From the NCBI GenBank assembly GCA_947168855.1, contig CAMVNO010000008.1:62001-126000 (forward strand): a DNA stretch of 64,000 nucleotides, given 5' to 3'. A program made the position numbers and the translations under genes. The notes beneath the pieces are model-generated. The model did no database searches. It was not told the DNA's origin and worked only from the letters and a program-made list of their open reading frames with translations. Below are positions 37,485 to 46,814 of the stretch, one piece after another. The DNA is from an uncultured Clostridia bacterium (lineage in GTDB: Bacteria > Bacillota > Clostridia > Christensenellales > CAG-138). Position 1 is the stretch's first letter. Every line of letters begins with the position of its first letter.

Positions 37485-38849
37485 TTATCCGACAAAATAG
37501 TGTCCCTGCGCATAGCGGATGCTCTGTCCGCCGGACCGGTCCGTATGGAAGAACAGCGCGAGCGAGATCGGGCCGATCCTTCCGAGGTACATGCACAGGA
37601 TGATCAGGATCCGCCCGAAAGCGGACAGCTGCGGCGTCAGCCCGCGGGACAGCCCGACCGTCCCCGTCGCGCTGAACACCTCATAGACTGCGTCCGAAAG
37701 CGGGACGCCGTCGACCGCGATCAGCAGGATCGAGGAAAGCAGGGACAGGAACAGACTGAAAAACAGGATCGCCGCGGCTTTTTTCACAAGTTCCGGCGAA
37801 ATGCGGCGGCGGAACACCACGGTATCCGTCCGCCCGCCCACGTACGAAAGCGCGCTCAGCAGCAGAACGGCGAGCGTGACGGTCTTGATGCCGCCCGCGG
37901 TGCCCATCGGGGATCCGCCGATAAACATCATGACGCAGCCGAACAGCACCGAGCCGTCGGACAGCCCGCTCTGCGGGAACGACGCGAACCCGGCGGTGCG
38001 GTAGGTCACCGACTGGAACGCCGCGTGCAGGATCTTGCCGCCCCACGGCATTGCGCCGAGCGTTGCGGGATTGTTCGCTTCGAGAAGCAGCGTTGCGCCT
38101 GCGCCGGATACGATCAGGATCGCGGTCGCAAGCAGGACGAGCTTCGTATGCTCATTGAGGTGCCGGAAGAACCAGCGCACGCCGAAGCGGCGGCTGATCG
38201 ACTCCTTCGCGGTCGTGAACGTATCGAACCACACGACGTAGCCGAGACCGCCGAACACGATCAGAAGCATCGTGACGATCAGGATGTACGGACTGGTTCC
38301 GAACGGGATAAAGCTGTCCGGTCCGATGAGGTCGAGACCGGCGTTGCAGAACGCCGAGATCGAATGGAACGCCGCGTACCAGAGCCCGCGGGCGAATCCG
38401 AACCGCGGAATGAACGCGATCGCGTACAGAACGGCGCCGATCCCCTCGACCGCGAGGACCCCGAGGATCACCTTGCGCAGGAAGGGGAGCAAGCCGTGCA
38501 TCGTATCCAGATCAAACGAATCGCGCAGCATCGCGCGGTCGCGGATCGTGAAGGTCCGGCGCAGCAGCATGAACAGGCAGGAGGATACGGCGACGATGCC
38601 GAGCCCGCCGACCTGGATCAGGGCGAGGATCACGAGCTTGCCGAACAGCGACCAGTAGGAGAACGTATCCACGACGACAAGCCCGGTCACGCAGACCGAG
38701 GTCGTAGAGGTGAACAGCGCGGTCAGAAACGGCGCGCGATGCCCGCTCGCCGTCGCGAACGGAAGCGACAGAAGAACCGTGCCGACCGCAATCAGAAGCA
38801 GAAACCCGATCGGGATGATCTGCGCGGAGGACAGTTCTTTCCGTTTCAT
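37485..38849 (-). CDS. ktrB: KtrB-like potassium transporter (TrkH/KtrB family)
   Basis: TSTTSVCVTGLVVVDTFSYWSLFGKLVILALIQVGGLGIV; GTAGGIKT. Confidence 0.9.
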   Translation of the reverse strand: MKRKELSSAQIIPIGFLLLIAVGTVLLSLPFATASGHRAPFLTALFTSTTSVCVTGLVVVDTFSYWSLFGKLVILALIQVGGLGIVAVSSCLFMLLRRTFTIRDRAMLRDSFDLDTMHGLLPFLRKVILGVLAVEGIGAVLYAIAFIPRFGFARGLWYAAFHSISAFCNAGLDLIGPDSFIPFGTSPYILIVTMLLIVFGGLGYVVWFDTFTTAKESISRRFGVRWFFRHLNEHTKLVLLATAILIVSGAGATLLLEANNPATLGAMPWGGKILHAAFQSVTYRTAGFASFPQSGLSDGSVLFGCVMMFIGGSPMGTAGGIKTVTLAVLLLSALSYVGGRTDTVVFRRRISPELVKKAAAILFFSLFLSLLSSILLIAVDGVPLSDAVYEVFSATGTVGLSRGLTPQLSAFGRILIILCMYLGRIGPISLALFFHTDRSGGQSIRYAQGHYFVG

Positions 38850-39036
38850 TGCCGCACCCTTTCCGTCCGGCGCCGCCGGACATGATTTGTATATATTATA
38901 GCGTTTACCCGTGCGTTTTGCAAGTCCGGACGCGGCGGTTTTCCTCTGCGGCGGGATTTTACATCTTTGCTCTTGAACGACGCGAAAAAAAGAGGTATGA
39001 TATACTGAATGATTATGGAAAGAAGGAGGCGAACGC

Positions 39037-39882
39037 ATGTCTGCGATCGGCTGGTACAACGGGACGCTCGGCGACCCCGGACAGATGACGATTCCGATGA
39101 ACGACCGCGCCGTGTATTTCGGGGACGGCTGTTATGAGGCGTGCCTTGCCCGCGGAACGCGCGCGTTTGCGCTGGACGCGCATATCGATCGGTTTTATCG
39201 CAGCGTTTCCGCGCTTTCGATCCCGTTTTCCATGGACGCCGCGGCGCTCCGGAACGTGCTGTTCCGCTGTCTCGAGGCGGCGGACGAGCCCTGCGCGGTC
39301 CTCTACTGGCAGGTTTCCCGCGCGACGGCGCCGCGCACGCATGCGTTTCCGGCGGGCGAACATCTGCCGAACCTGCTTGTGACGGTTACGCCGAAGCAGC
39401 CGATGTCGGCGGACCGCACGCTGAAGCTCATCACGACGGAGGATATCCGCTACGCCATGTGCAGCGTCAAGACGCTGAACCTGATCCCGAACGTGCTGGC
39501 AAACGAGCGCGCGAAGGAAGCGGGCGCGGACGAGGCGGTCTTCGTGCGCGGCGGGTTCGTGACCGAGGGCTCGCATACGAATCTTCATATCCTTCGGAAC
39601 GGCACGCTGTATACGCATCCTGCCGACCGATACATCCTTGCGGGCGTCACCCGCGCGATCCTGCTGGAGCTCTGCGAAAAAAACGGCGTGCCGTCTGCGG
39701 AACGCGCGTTCACGCCGGAAGAAATGCTGTGCGCGGACGAGGTGCTTGTAAGCTCCAGCACGCTCGGCGTGCACCGCGCGGAATCGATCGACGGAATCGC
39801 GGTCGGCGGAAAGGCGGAAGCGCTCCTCCGGAGACTCATCCGGGCATACACAGAACGATTTGACGGGGAAATGCGGTTATGA
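39037..39882 (+). CDS. Class IV aminotransferase, D-amino acid aminotransferase-like
   Basis: GWYNGTLGDPGQMTIPMNDRAVYFGDGCYEAC; SVKTLNLIPNVLANERAKEAGADEAVFV...VTEGSHTNLHIL. Confidence 0.85.
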   Translation: MSAIGWYNGTLGDPGQMTIPMNDRAVYFGDGCYEACLARGTRAFALDAHIDRFYRSVSALSIPFSMDAAALRNVLFRCLEAADEPCAVLYWQVSRATAPRTHAFPAGEHLPNLLVTVTPKQPMSADRTLKLITTEDIRYAMCSVKTLNLIPNVLANERAKEAGADEAVFVRGGFVTEGSHTNLHILRNGTLYTHPADRYILAGVTRAILLELCEKNGVPSAERAFTPEEMLCADEVLVSSSTLGVHRAESIDGIAVGGKAEALLRRLIRAYTERFDGEMRL

Positions 39883-41936
39883 AGAACGAAACGAAACGCG
39901 CGCCGAAGCAGGGCGACAGCGTGCTTCTGCGCCTGATCCTGACGGTGCTTTTGCCGGTATTGGCGCTGGCGGTGTCCGTTTCGTTTGCGCTGCTCTGCGC
40001 CCGGTACGGCGGCGTTCGCAGAAGCCTTTGCATCGAGCTCGGCGAGCGATCGCCGGAGGCAGGCGCGTTTGTGCGCGGGGAGCGGGACGACGCCGCGTAT
40101 GCCGCCGCGCCCGAGCCGGTCTATCATAGCGCGGGCAATTACCGCCTGCGCGTTGCGGTGAACGGGCGGACCGTGCCGGTGATTTTGCGCGTCAGGGATA
40201 CGCGGCCGCCGACGGCGGAGGGGATCGAAACGACCGTTCCGCTCGGGCGATCGCTGAAGCCGGACAAGCTGATCCGCAATCTGCGCGACGAAAGCGTCGT
40301 CAGGGTCGCGTACGAAACGGCGCCGGACTTCGGCACGATCGGCGATTACGAGGCGGTCATCCTTCTGGAGGACGCGAGCGGCAACAAGGCGCGCGTTGTC
40401 TCGACGGTGCATGTGCGCACGGTCAACGACGGGATCGTGCTGGAGGCGGGCGATCCCGCTCCGACGGCGGAGGATTTTCTGGTCGGAAGCTATGAAACGG
40501 TTTCCATGACCCCGATCACCGAACAGATGCTGCGCGAGCCGGGCGTGTACCCGATCCGCGTCACGGCGGACGGGATCGAGGCGGAAACCTCCCTCACGGT
40601 CCGCGACACCGTCGCGCCGACCGGCAGCGGCATTACGTGCATCGCCGCTCCGGGGGATACGGTGCTGCCGGAAATGCTCGTGATCAATGTGAAGGACGAG
40701 ACCGCGGTGGAGACGGCGTTCCTTACGCCGCCGAATGGGAACAGCCTGGAGCCGCAGACGGTCGGGGTCATACTCACCGACCGCGGCGGCAACATCACGA
40801 CGGTGTATTCGACGCTGGTGTTTTCAAACGTTGCGCCGACCGTCGTTGAGGCGCGCGATATGGCGCTGACCGTTGCCGAGCTGCTGCCGGAGGGCTCCTA
40901 CACCGAGGCGGATTTCAATATGCAGTTTATTCCGAACAAGCCCGGGCTGCACGTGCTTGCCGTGGACATCGACGGGGAGCGGAACCTTGCTTTGATCGAC
41001 GTGCAGGACACGACCCCGCCCGCGATCAGGTTCAGGAGAAAGCAATGGTATCTCGGCACGCCGACCCCTGCGGACACGCTTGCGGAGGCGGACGACGTGA
41101 CGGACGTCGAAATCGAATACGTTGCGGAGCCGGACTGGACGAAGCCGGAGCAGAAGGCGACGATCGCCGCGACCGACGCGAGCGGAAACCGAAGCGAAAA
41201 GACCTTTACGCTGAAGCTGATCCCCGACGCCGAGCCCCCGACGCTGTACGGCGTGCGGGACCGCAGCTGTTATCTGAACGAGCCGGTCGCGTACCTTGCG
41301 GAGGTCTTTGCGTGGGACGACTGCGACGGCGACGTGGCCGTGACGGTCGACGCGTCGGCGGTCGATCTCACCAGGCTCGGGGACTATCCCGTGACGTACA
41401 GCGCGCAGGACAAGTGTGGCAATACGGTGACGAAGAGCGCGGTGATGCGCGTCGTCGCCGCAAAGGTCGAGGAAAACTACGCGCAGTCGGTTGCGGAGAA
41501 GGTCCTTGCCGGGATCCTGACCGACGATATGAAGCTTGCCGAGCAGATCGAAGCGATCTACGATTACGTATTCACGCACGTGCGCTACGTGGCGACGTCC
41601 GACAAGCAGGACTGGCGCAGCGAGGCGGTGCGCGGGCTGAAGCTGGGCAGAGGCGACTGCTTTACCGCGTACGCGGCGGCGCGGCTGCTGCTCGAGCAGA
41701 CGGACGCGCAGATCCTGAGCGTACAGCGCAGCGGCGGGGACACGCACCATTACTGGATGCTGGTGAACATCGGAACGGGCTGGTACCATTTCGACGCGTG
41801 CAACGCGTGGACGGGAAAGCAGCGCTGCTTCATGTGGACGGACGCGCAGACGAAGCTCATCAGCGGCAGCTACTGGCGCTATGACAAAACACAGTACCCG
41901 GCGGTTGCGACCGTGCCGTACAACGGAGGAAAATGA
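39879..41936 (+). CDS. Membrane-anchored protein with Ig-like (DUF5011-type) repeats and a transglutaminase-like domain
   Basis: N-terminal TM; repeated VRD[TN]..P[TP] and D.SGN modules; LKLGRGDCFTAYAAARLLLEQ...HHYWMLVNIGTGWYHFDACNAW. Confidence 0.8.
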   Translation: MKNETKRAPKQGDSVLLRLILTVLLPVLALAVSVSFALLCARYGGVRRSLCIELGERSPEAGAFVRGERDDAAYAAAPEPVYHSAGNYRLRVAVNGRTVPVILRVRDTRPPTAEGIETTVPLGRSLKPDKLIRNLRDESVVRVAYETAPDFGTIGDYEAVILLEDASGNKARVVSTVHVRTVNDGIVLEAGDPAPTAEDFLVGSYETVSMTPITEQMLREPGVYPIRVTADGIEAETSLTVRDTVAPTGSGITCIAAPGDTVLPEMLVINVKDETAVETAFLTPPNGNSLEPQTVGVILTDRGGNITTVYSTLVFSNVAPTVVEARDMALTVAELLPEGSYTEADFNMQFIPNKPGLHVLAVDIDGERNLALIDVQDTTPPAIRFRRKQWYLGTPTPADTLAEADDVTDVEIEYVAEPDWTKPEQKATIAATDASGNRSEKTFTLKLIPDAEPPTLYGVRDRSCYLNEPVAYLAEVFAWDDCDGDVAVTVDASAVDLTRLGDYPVTYSAQDKCGNTVTKSAVMRVVAAKVEENYAQSVAEKVLAGILTDDMKLAEQIEAIYDYVFTHVRYVATSDKQDWRSEAVRGLKLGRGDCFTAYAAARLLLEQTDAQILSVQRSGGDTHHYWMLVNIGTGWYHFDACNAWTGKQRCFMWTDAQTKLISGSYWRYDKTQYPAVATVPYNGGK

Positions 41937-41937
41937 C

Positions 41938-43431
41938 ATGAAGACGGTTCTTGATCTTCTCGGAATGCGGGCAAAGGCTGAGCCCGACCGTCCGATGTTC
42001 ACGGACGAAACGGAAACGCTGACCGCTTCGGACGTTGCAAAGCGCGCCGATTCCCTGGGGTCCGCGCTGATCCGGCGCGGCGCCGCGCGCGAGCCGGTGC
42101 TTGTCTTTATGAAGCGCGGCGGCGCAATGATCGCGGCGTTCTTCGGCGTATGGCGGGCGAACTGCTTCTATGTGCCGGTCGACGCCGAAATGGGCGAAAG
42201 CCGGATCCGTTCGATCCTCGACCGCGTGCACCCGCTCTATGCGGTTACGGACGAGAGCGCGGACGCGCTGCTTTCCGCATGCGGATTTGCGGGCGAAAGG
42301 CTCGACGCCGCGGCGCTTTTCCGCGAGCCTGCGGACGATGACGCGCTCGATCGGGCAGAGCGGGGAACGCTCGATTCCGACCCCGCCTATCTCGTGTTCA
42401 CAAGCGGGTCCACCGGCGCGCCGAAGGGCGTTGTGGGCGTGCACCGCGCCGTGCTCGATTATGCGGAGCAGATCACAAAGACGCTCCGCGCCGATGAAAC
42501 CGACGTATTCGGCATGCAGGCGCCGCTGTATGTGGACGCGTGCCTCAAGGAGATCCTGTCCGCCCTGAAATGCGGGTCGCAGGTCGTGCTCGTGCCGAAA
42601 AAGCTGTTTATGACGCCGGTGCCGCTCGTGGAGTTTCTGAACGAGCATCGGATCACGACGCTGTGCTGGGTCGTGCCCGCGCTGACGCTGATCTCCGCGC
42701 TGCATACGTTTGACGCGGTCGTGCCGCAGTATCTTAAAACCGTTGCGTTCGGCAGCGAGGTCATGCCGCCGAAGCAGCTCAGAATCTGGCGGGAGCACGT
42801 TCCCGCGCGGTATCTGAACCTCTACGGACCCACCGAATGCACCGGCATGTCGTGCTTCTATGAGGTCGACCGCACGTTCGCGGACGACGAGCGCATTCCG
42901 ATCGGACGCGCGTTCGACAACACGGAGATCTTTCTCGTCGACGAGAACGGCAACCGCGCCGACGAGGGCGAGATCTGCATCCGCGGCACGGCGGTCACGT
43001 ACGGCTACTACCGCGATCCCGAACGCACCGCAAAGGCGTTTGTGCAGAATCCGCTGAATCCGGACTATCCCGAAACGGTCTATCGTACCGGCGATCTTGC
43101 CCGCGTCAACGAGCGCGGCGAGCTGGAGTTTCTGGGCAGGCGGGACGATCAGATCAAGCACATGGGACACCGCATCGAGCTCGGCGAGCTGGAAGCCGCG
43201 GCAAAGACGGTCGAGGGCGTGGACGCCGCCTGCGCGGTGTTCGACCGCGAACGGAGCGTGCTGGGGCTCGTGTATACCGGCGCGGCGGAGAAGGCGGCGC
43301 TGACGAAAGCGCTTGCGGAGAAGCTGCCGGAATATCTGCTGCCGAAGCGGACGCTGCGCGTCGAGCGCCTGCCGCTGACCGAGAACGGCAAGACGGACCG
43401 GAAAGCGGCGACCCTGCTGTTATTTCGATAG
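41938..43431 (+). CDS. AMP-forming adenylation enzyme (DltA-like)
   Basis: AYLVFTSGSTGAPKGVVGVHRAV...NLYGPTECTGMSCFY...YRTGDLARVNERGELEFLGRRDDQIKHMGHRIELGELE. Confidence 0.9.
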   Translation: MKTVLDLLGMRAKAEPDRPMFTDETETLTASDVAKRADSLGSALIRRGAAREPVLVFMKRGGAMIAAFFGVWRANCFYVPVDAEMGESRIRSILDRVHPLYAVTDESADALLSACGFAGERLDAAALFREPADDDALDRAERGTLDSDPAYLVFTSGSTGAPKGVVGVHRAVLDYAEQITKTLRADETDVFGMQAPLYVDACLKEILSALKCGSQVVLVPKKLFMTPVPLVEFLNEHRITTLCWVVPALTLISALHTFDAVVPQYLKTVAFGSEVMPPKQLRIWREHVPARYLNLYGPTECTGMSCFYEVDRTFADDERIPIGRAFDNTEIFLVDENGNRADEGEICIRGTAVTYGYYRDPERTAKAFVQNPLNPDYPETVYRTGDLARVNERGELEFLGRRDDQIKHMGHRIELGELEAAAKTVEGVDAACAVFDRERSVLGLVYTGAAEKAALTKALAEKLPEYLLPKRTLRVERLPLTENGKTDRKAATLLLFR

Positions 43432-43439
43432 GAGGAACG

Positions 43440-43673
43440 ATGGAACAATTACTGGACATTTTGCGGGAGCTGCATCCCGAAACGGACTTTGAAACCGAAA
43501 CGCGCCTCGTCGACGGCGGCGTGCTCGCCTCGTTCGACATCGTCATGCTGATCACGCGGATCGAGGAGGAATTCGACGTCGTGATCCCGGCGAAGGACAT
43601 CGTGCCGGCAAACTTCAATTCCGCAGAAGCGCTGTACGCGCTGATCACAAGGATCGGGGAGCAGGACGACTGA
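43440..43673 (+). CDS. Acyl carrier protein (DltC-like)
   Basis: LVDGGVLASFDIVMLITRIEEEFDVVIPAKDIVPANFNSAEALYALI (S of the DS/AS-type 4'-PP site in LASFD). Confidence 0.82.
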   Translation: MEQLLDILRELHPETDFETETRLVDGGVLASFDIVMLITRIEEEFDVVIPAKDIVPANFNSAEALYALITRIGEQDD

Positions 43674-45250
43674 TGCTGTTTCCCTCGTGGGCGTTTCTTC
43701 TGTTTCTGGCGGTACTCGTGCCCGTGTACTACCTCGTGCCGAAACGGATCCAATGGATCGTGCTGCTGCTCGCAAACGGCGTTTTCGTCTGCTTTGCGGG
43801 TCTTTTGGGCGCGGTCTTTATGGCCGTTACGATCGTCACGGTGTATGCGGCTTCGCGCGGGATCGACACGCTGTTTATAAGCCAGCGCGACACGCTTGCC
43901 GCCATGAAGGCGACGCACACGAAGGAGGAGCGCAAGAAGGAACGGCTCCGGTTTGAAAAGAAGCGGCGGGGGATCCTCGTCGCCTGCCTCGTTGTGAACT
44001 TCGGCATCCTGTTTGCGCTCAAGTACGGCGCGATGCTCGGACGGCTTTCGGCGGGACTGTTCGGCACGAAGGCGTTCGGACAGGACCTTGCGCTCACGAT
44101 GGGCATTTCGTTCTATACGTTTTCGACCGTGGGGTATCTGCTCGACGTGTACCGCGAGACGATTCCGGCGGAAAAGAATCCGCTGAAGCTCGCGCTGTTC
44201 ACCTCGTTTTTCCCGCTTCTGGTGCAGGGACCGATCACGCGGTTCGAAACGGCGGGCAAGGCGCTCACGGAGCCGCATACGTTCAGCGGCGAGCGGTTTC
44301 TGTCCGCAAGCCTTCGCATCGCGTGGGGGTACTGGAAGAAGCTGATCGTCGCCGACCGGCTGCTCGTCGCGGTCAGGGCGCTCTGCGCAAAGCCGGACGT
44401 GTACCGCGGCGATTTCATCCTCGTCGAAATGCTCCTGTACGCCGCGTGCCTCTACGCGGATTTCACCGGCGGCATCGACATCACGATCGGCGTGGGCGAG
44501 ATGCTCGGCGTTCCGATCGAGGAGAATTTCAACCGCCCGTACTTTTCCAAGAGCATTTCGGAATACTGGCGGCGCTGGCACATCACGCTCGGCGAATGGT
44601 TCAAGCGATACGTCTATTATCCGCTGTCGGTCAGCAAGCCGATGCGCGCGCTCTCCAAGGGCACGCGGCGGTTCGGCGTCGGGGTTTCCCGGCGCGTTCC
44701 GGTGTACCTTGCGACGCTTCTCGTTTGGGCGCTGACCGGCGCGTGGCACGGCAGCAACCTGACCTTCCTCGTGTGGGGACTTCTGAACGGCGCCGTGATC
44801 CTGCTGTCCGAGGAGCTGAAGCCGCTGTACGCGCGGTTTCACGCAAGGTTTCCGCGGCTCACGGAAAGCGCGTTCTACCGCGGGTTCACCGTGATCCGCA
44901 CGGTGCTGCTTTTGTCGTCGCTGCGCATCCTCGACTGCTACGGCACGGTGAAGGACGCGTTCTCGTCGTTCTTTTCCATGTTCACAACGTGGAACTGGGG
45001 CGCGGTGTTCCGCGGCGGCGTACAGTCTTTGGGACTTTCGTATTTCGATTACGCGGTCGCTTTTTCAGGCGTGCTCGCAATGTTTGCGCTGTCGATGGTA
45101 CAGCGCAGCGGCGCGATCCGTCCGCGCATCTTAAAGCGCGGAACGGTCTTTTCCGTCTGTGTGCTGCTCGTGCTGATCGGCACGATCCTGATCTTCGGGC
45201 GTTACGGCTTCGGCTTCGACGCCTCGCAGTTTATCTATAACCGGTTCTGA
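43673..45250 (+). CDS. MBOAT family O-acyltransferase (DltB-like)
   Basis: GISFYTFSTVGYLLDVYRETIPAEKNP...FNRPYFSKSISEYWRRWHITLGEWFKRYVYYPL...GAWHGSNLTFLVWG. Confidence 0.92.
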   Translation: MLFPSWAFLLFLAVLVPVYYLVPKRIQWIVLLLANGVFVCFAGLLGAVFMAVTIVTVYAASRGIDTLFISQRDTLAAMKATHTKEERKKERLRFEKKRRGILVACLVVNFGILFALKYGAMLGRLSAGLFGTKAFGQDLALTMGISFYTFSTVGYLLDVYRETIPAEKNPLKLALFTSFFPLLVQGPITRFETAGKALTEPHTFSGERFLSASLRIAWGYWKKLIVADRLLVAVRALCAKPDVYRGDFILVEMLLYAACLYADFTGGIDITIGVGEMLGVPIEENFNRPYFSKSISEYWRRWHITLGEWFKRYVYYPLSVSKPMRALSKGTRRFGVGVSRRVPVYLATLLVWALTGAWHGSNLTFLVWGLLNGAVILLSEELKPLYARFHARFPRLTESAFYRGFTVIRTVLLLSSLRILDCYGTVKDAFSSFFSMFTTWNWGAVFRGGVQSLGLSYFDYAVAFSGVLAMFALSMVQRSGAIRPRILKRGTVFSVCVLLVLIGTILIFGRYGFGFDASQFIYNRF

Positions 45251-45251
45251 T

Positions 45252-46268
45252 ATGAAACGAAAGCTTCTCATCATCGGCGGCGTGCTGCTTGCCTGCATCG
45301 TGTGTTTCGGAGCGCTTTGGGCGGTCTCGCGGCTTTGCGCGCCGAAATATCACGACACGCTGATCGACGGGCATCTGACCGGCGAATACTATCGGGAAAC
45401 GACGGACCACGACGTGCTGTTCATCGGCGACTGCGAGGTGTTCGAGCACTTCTCGCCGGTCACGCTGTACAACGAATACGGCATCACGTCCTATATCCGC
45501 GGCGGCGCGCAGCAGCTTGTGTGGCAGTCGTATTATCTTTTAGAGGACGCGCTTCTGACCGAAACGCCGAAGGTCGTCGTCTATAACGTGCTGGCGCTGA
45601 AGTACGGCGAACCGCAGTCCGAGGCGTACAACCGCCTGAATCTCGACGGCATGCGCTGGGGAAGCGCCAAGATCGGCGCGATCAGAGCGAGCATGACCGA
45701 GGGCGAGGATTTCATGAGCTACGTGTTCCCGCTTCTCCGGTATCACGACCGCATCGCGTCGCTTACGGCGGAGGACTTCACGTACTGGTTTTCGGACGGC
45801 GATCCGGTCTCGTTCAAGGGCTATGTCATGCACACGGGCGTCGATCCCGCCACCGAAACGCCGACGGAGACATACGAAAAAAAGCTGCCCGAAAGCAGCA
45901 TCCTGTGGCTCGAACGGATGGCGGCGCTCTGCGAAGCGCACGGCGTTTCGCTCGTGCTGATCAAGTCGCCGTCGATCTATCCGCTGTGGCATCCGGAATG
46001 GGACGCCGAGATCGCGGCGTTTGCAAAATCGCACGGATTGCGGTATGATAACATGATCGCGGAGAACGACGCGATCGGCATCGACATGCAGACCGACACC
46101 TACGATCAGGGACAGCACCTGAACGTCTTCGGCGCGGAAAAGCTTTCGCGCTATTTCGGCGCGGTCCTCAGGGACGAATTCGGTCTTGCGGACCACCGGG
46201 GCGAAGCGGCGTACGACGCGGATTACGCGGCGCTGACCGCCCGCTATGAAATCGGAAAACACGAGTAA
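45252..46268 (+). CDS. DltD/SGNH-like membrane-anchored protein
   Basis: N-terminal TM; DVLFIGDCEVFEHFSP...; DQGQHLNVFGAEKLSRYFG. Confidence 0.65.
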   Translation: MKRKLLIIGGVLLACIVCFGALWAVSRLCAPKYHDTLIDGHLTGEYYRETTDHDVLFIGDCEVFEHFSPVTLYNEYGITSYIRGGAQQLVWQSYYLLEDALLTETPKVVVYNVLALKYGEPQSEAYNRLNLDGMRWGSAKIGAIRASMTEGEDFMSYVFPLLRYHDRIASLTAEDFTYWFSDGDPVSFKGYVMHTGVDPATETPTETYEKKLPESSILWLERMAALCEAHGVSLVLIKSPSIYPLWHPEWDAEIAAFAKSHGLRYDNMIAENDAIGIDMQTDTYDQGQHLNVFGAEKLSRYFGAVLRDEFGLADHRGEAAYDADYAALTARYEIGKHE

Positions 46269-46289
46269 CACGATCGGAGGAACATCACA

Positions 46290-46811
46290 ATGAAACGAAC
46301 GGCGATCCTCATTCTTGCGCTGATGCTGCTGGCGGCTCTGGGCTGCGGCGCGAACGGGACGGACGACCCGAACGCGGTGTTTATCGACCCGAACGCAGTG
46401 CACGGCGGCGAGTACGGCGAGCTGTATTTCGAATCGAACGGCGTGCGCTTCGGCATCTATGACGAGGCGGAGGCGGTGCTTTCCGCGCTGCCCGCGTACC
46501 GCAGCACGTTCACCGGCAAGTCCTGCGCGTTCGAGAGCGAGGACGTCAGCTACTTTTATGCGGGATTCACGATCATGACCAACGAGATCGACGGCACGGA
46601 CCGCATCACGGGGATCAAGATCGACGACGACACGGTCAAAACCCCGCAGGGACTCTACATCGGCATGTCCGCGGAGGACGCCGCGGCGGCGTTCCCGGCG
46701 GCAAAGGAAGCGGACTGGAGCTATGCGGACGGAACGGCGCTTCTGTCCGTGACGATCGCGGACGACGTCGTGAAGGGGATCGTCTACACCCCCGTGATCC
46801 CGGAAGACTGA
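46290..46811 (+). CDS. Hypothetical lipoprotein
   Basis: MKRTAILILALMLLAALGCGANG lipobox. Confidence 0.65.
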   Translation: MKRTAILILALMLLAALGCGANGTDDPNAVFIDPNAVHGGEYGELYFESNGVRFGIYDEAEAVLSALPAYRSTFTGKSCAFESEDVSYFYAGFTIMTNEIDGTDRITGIKIDDDTVKTPQGLYIGMSAEDAAAAFPAAKEADWSYADGTALLSVTIADDVVKGIVYTPVIPED

Positions 46812-46814
46812 GCC

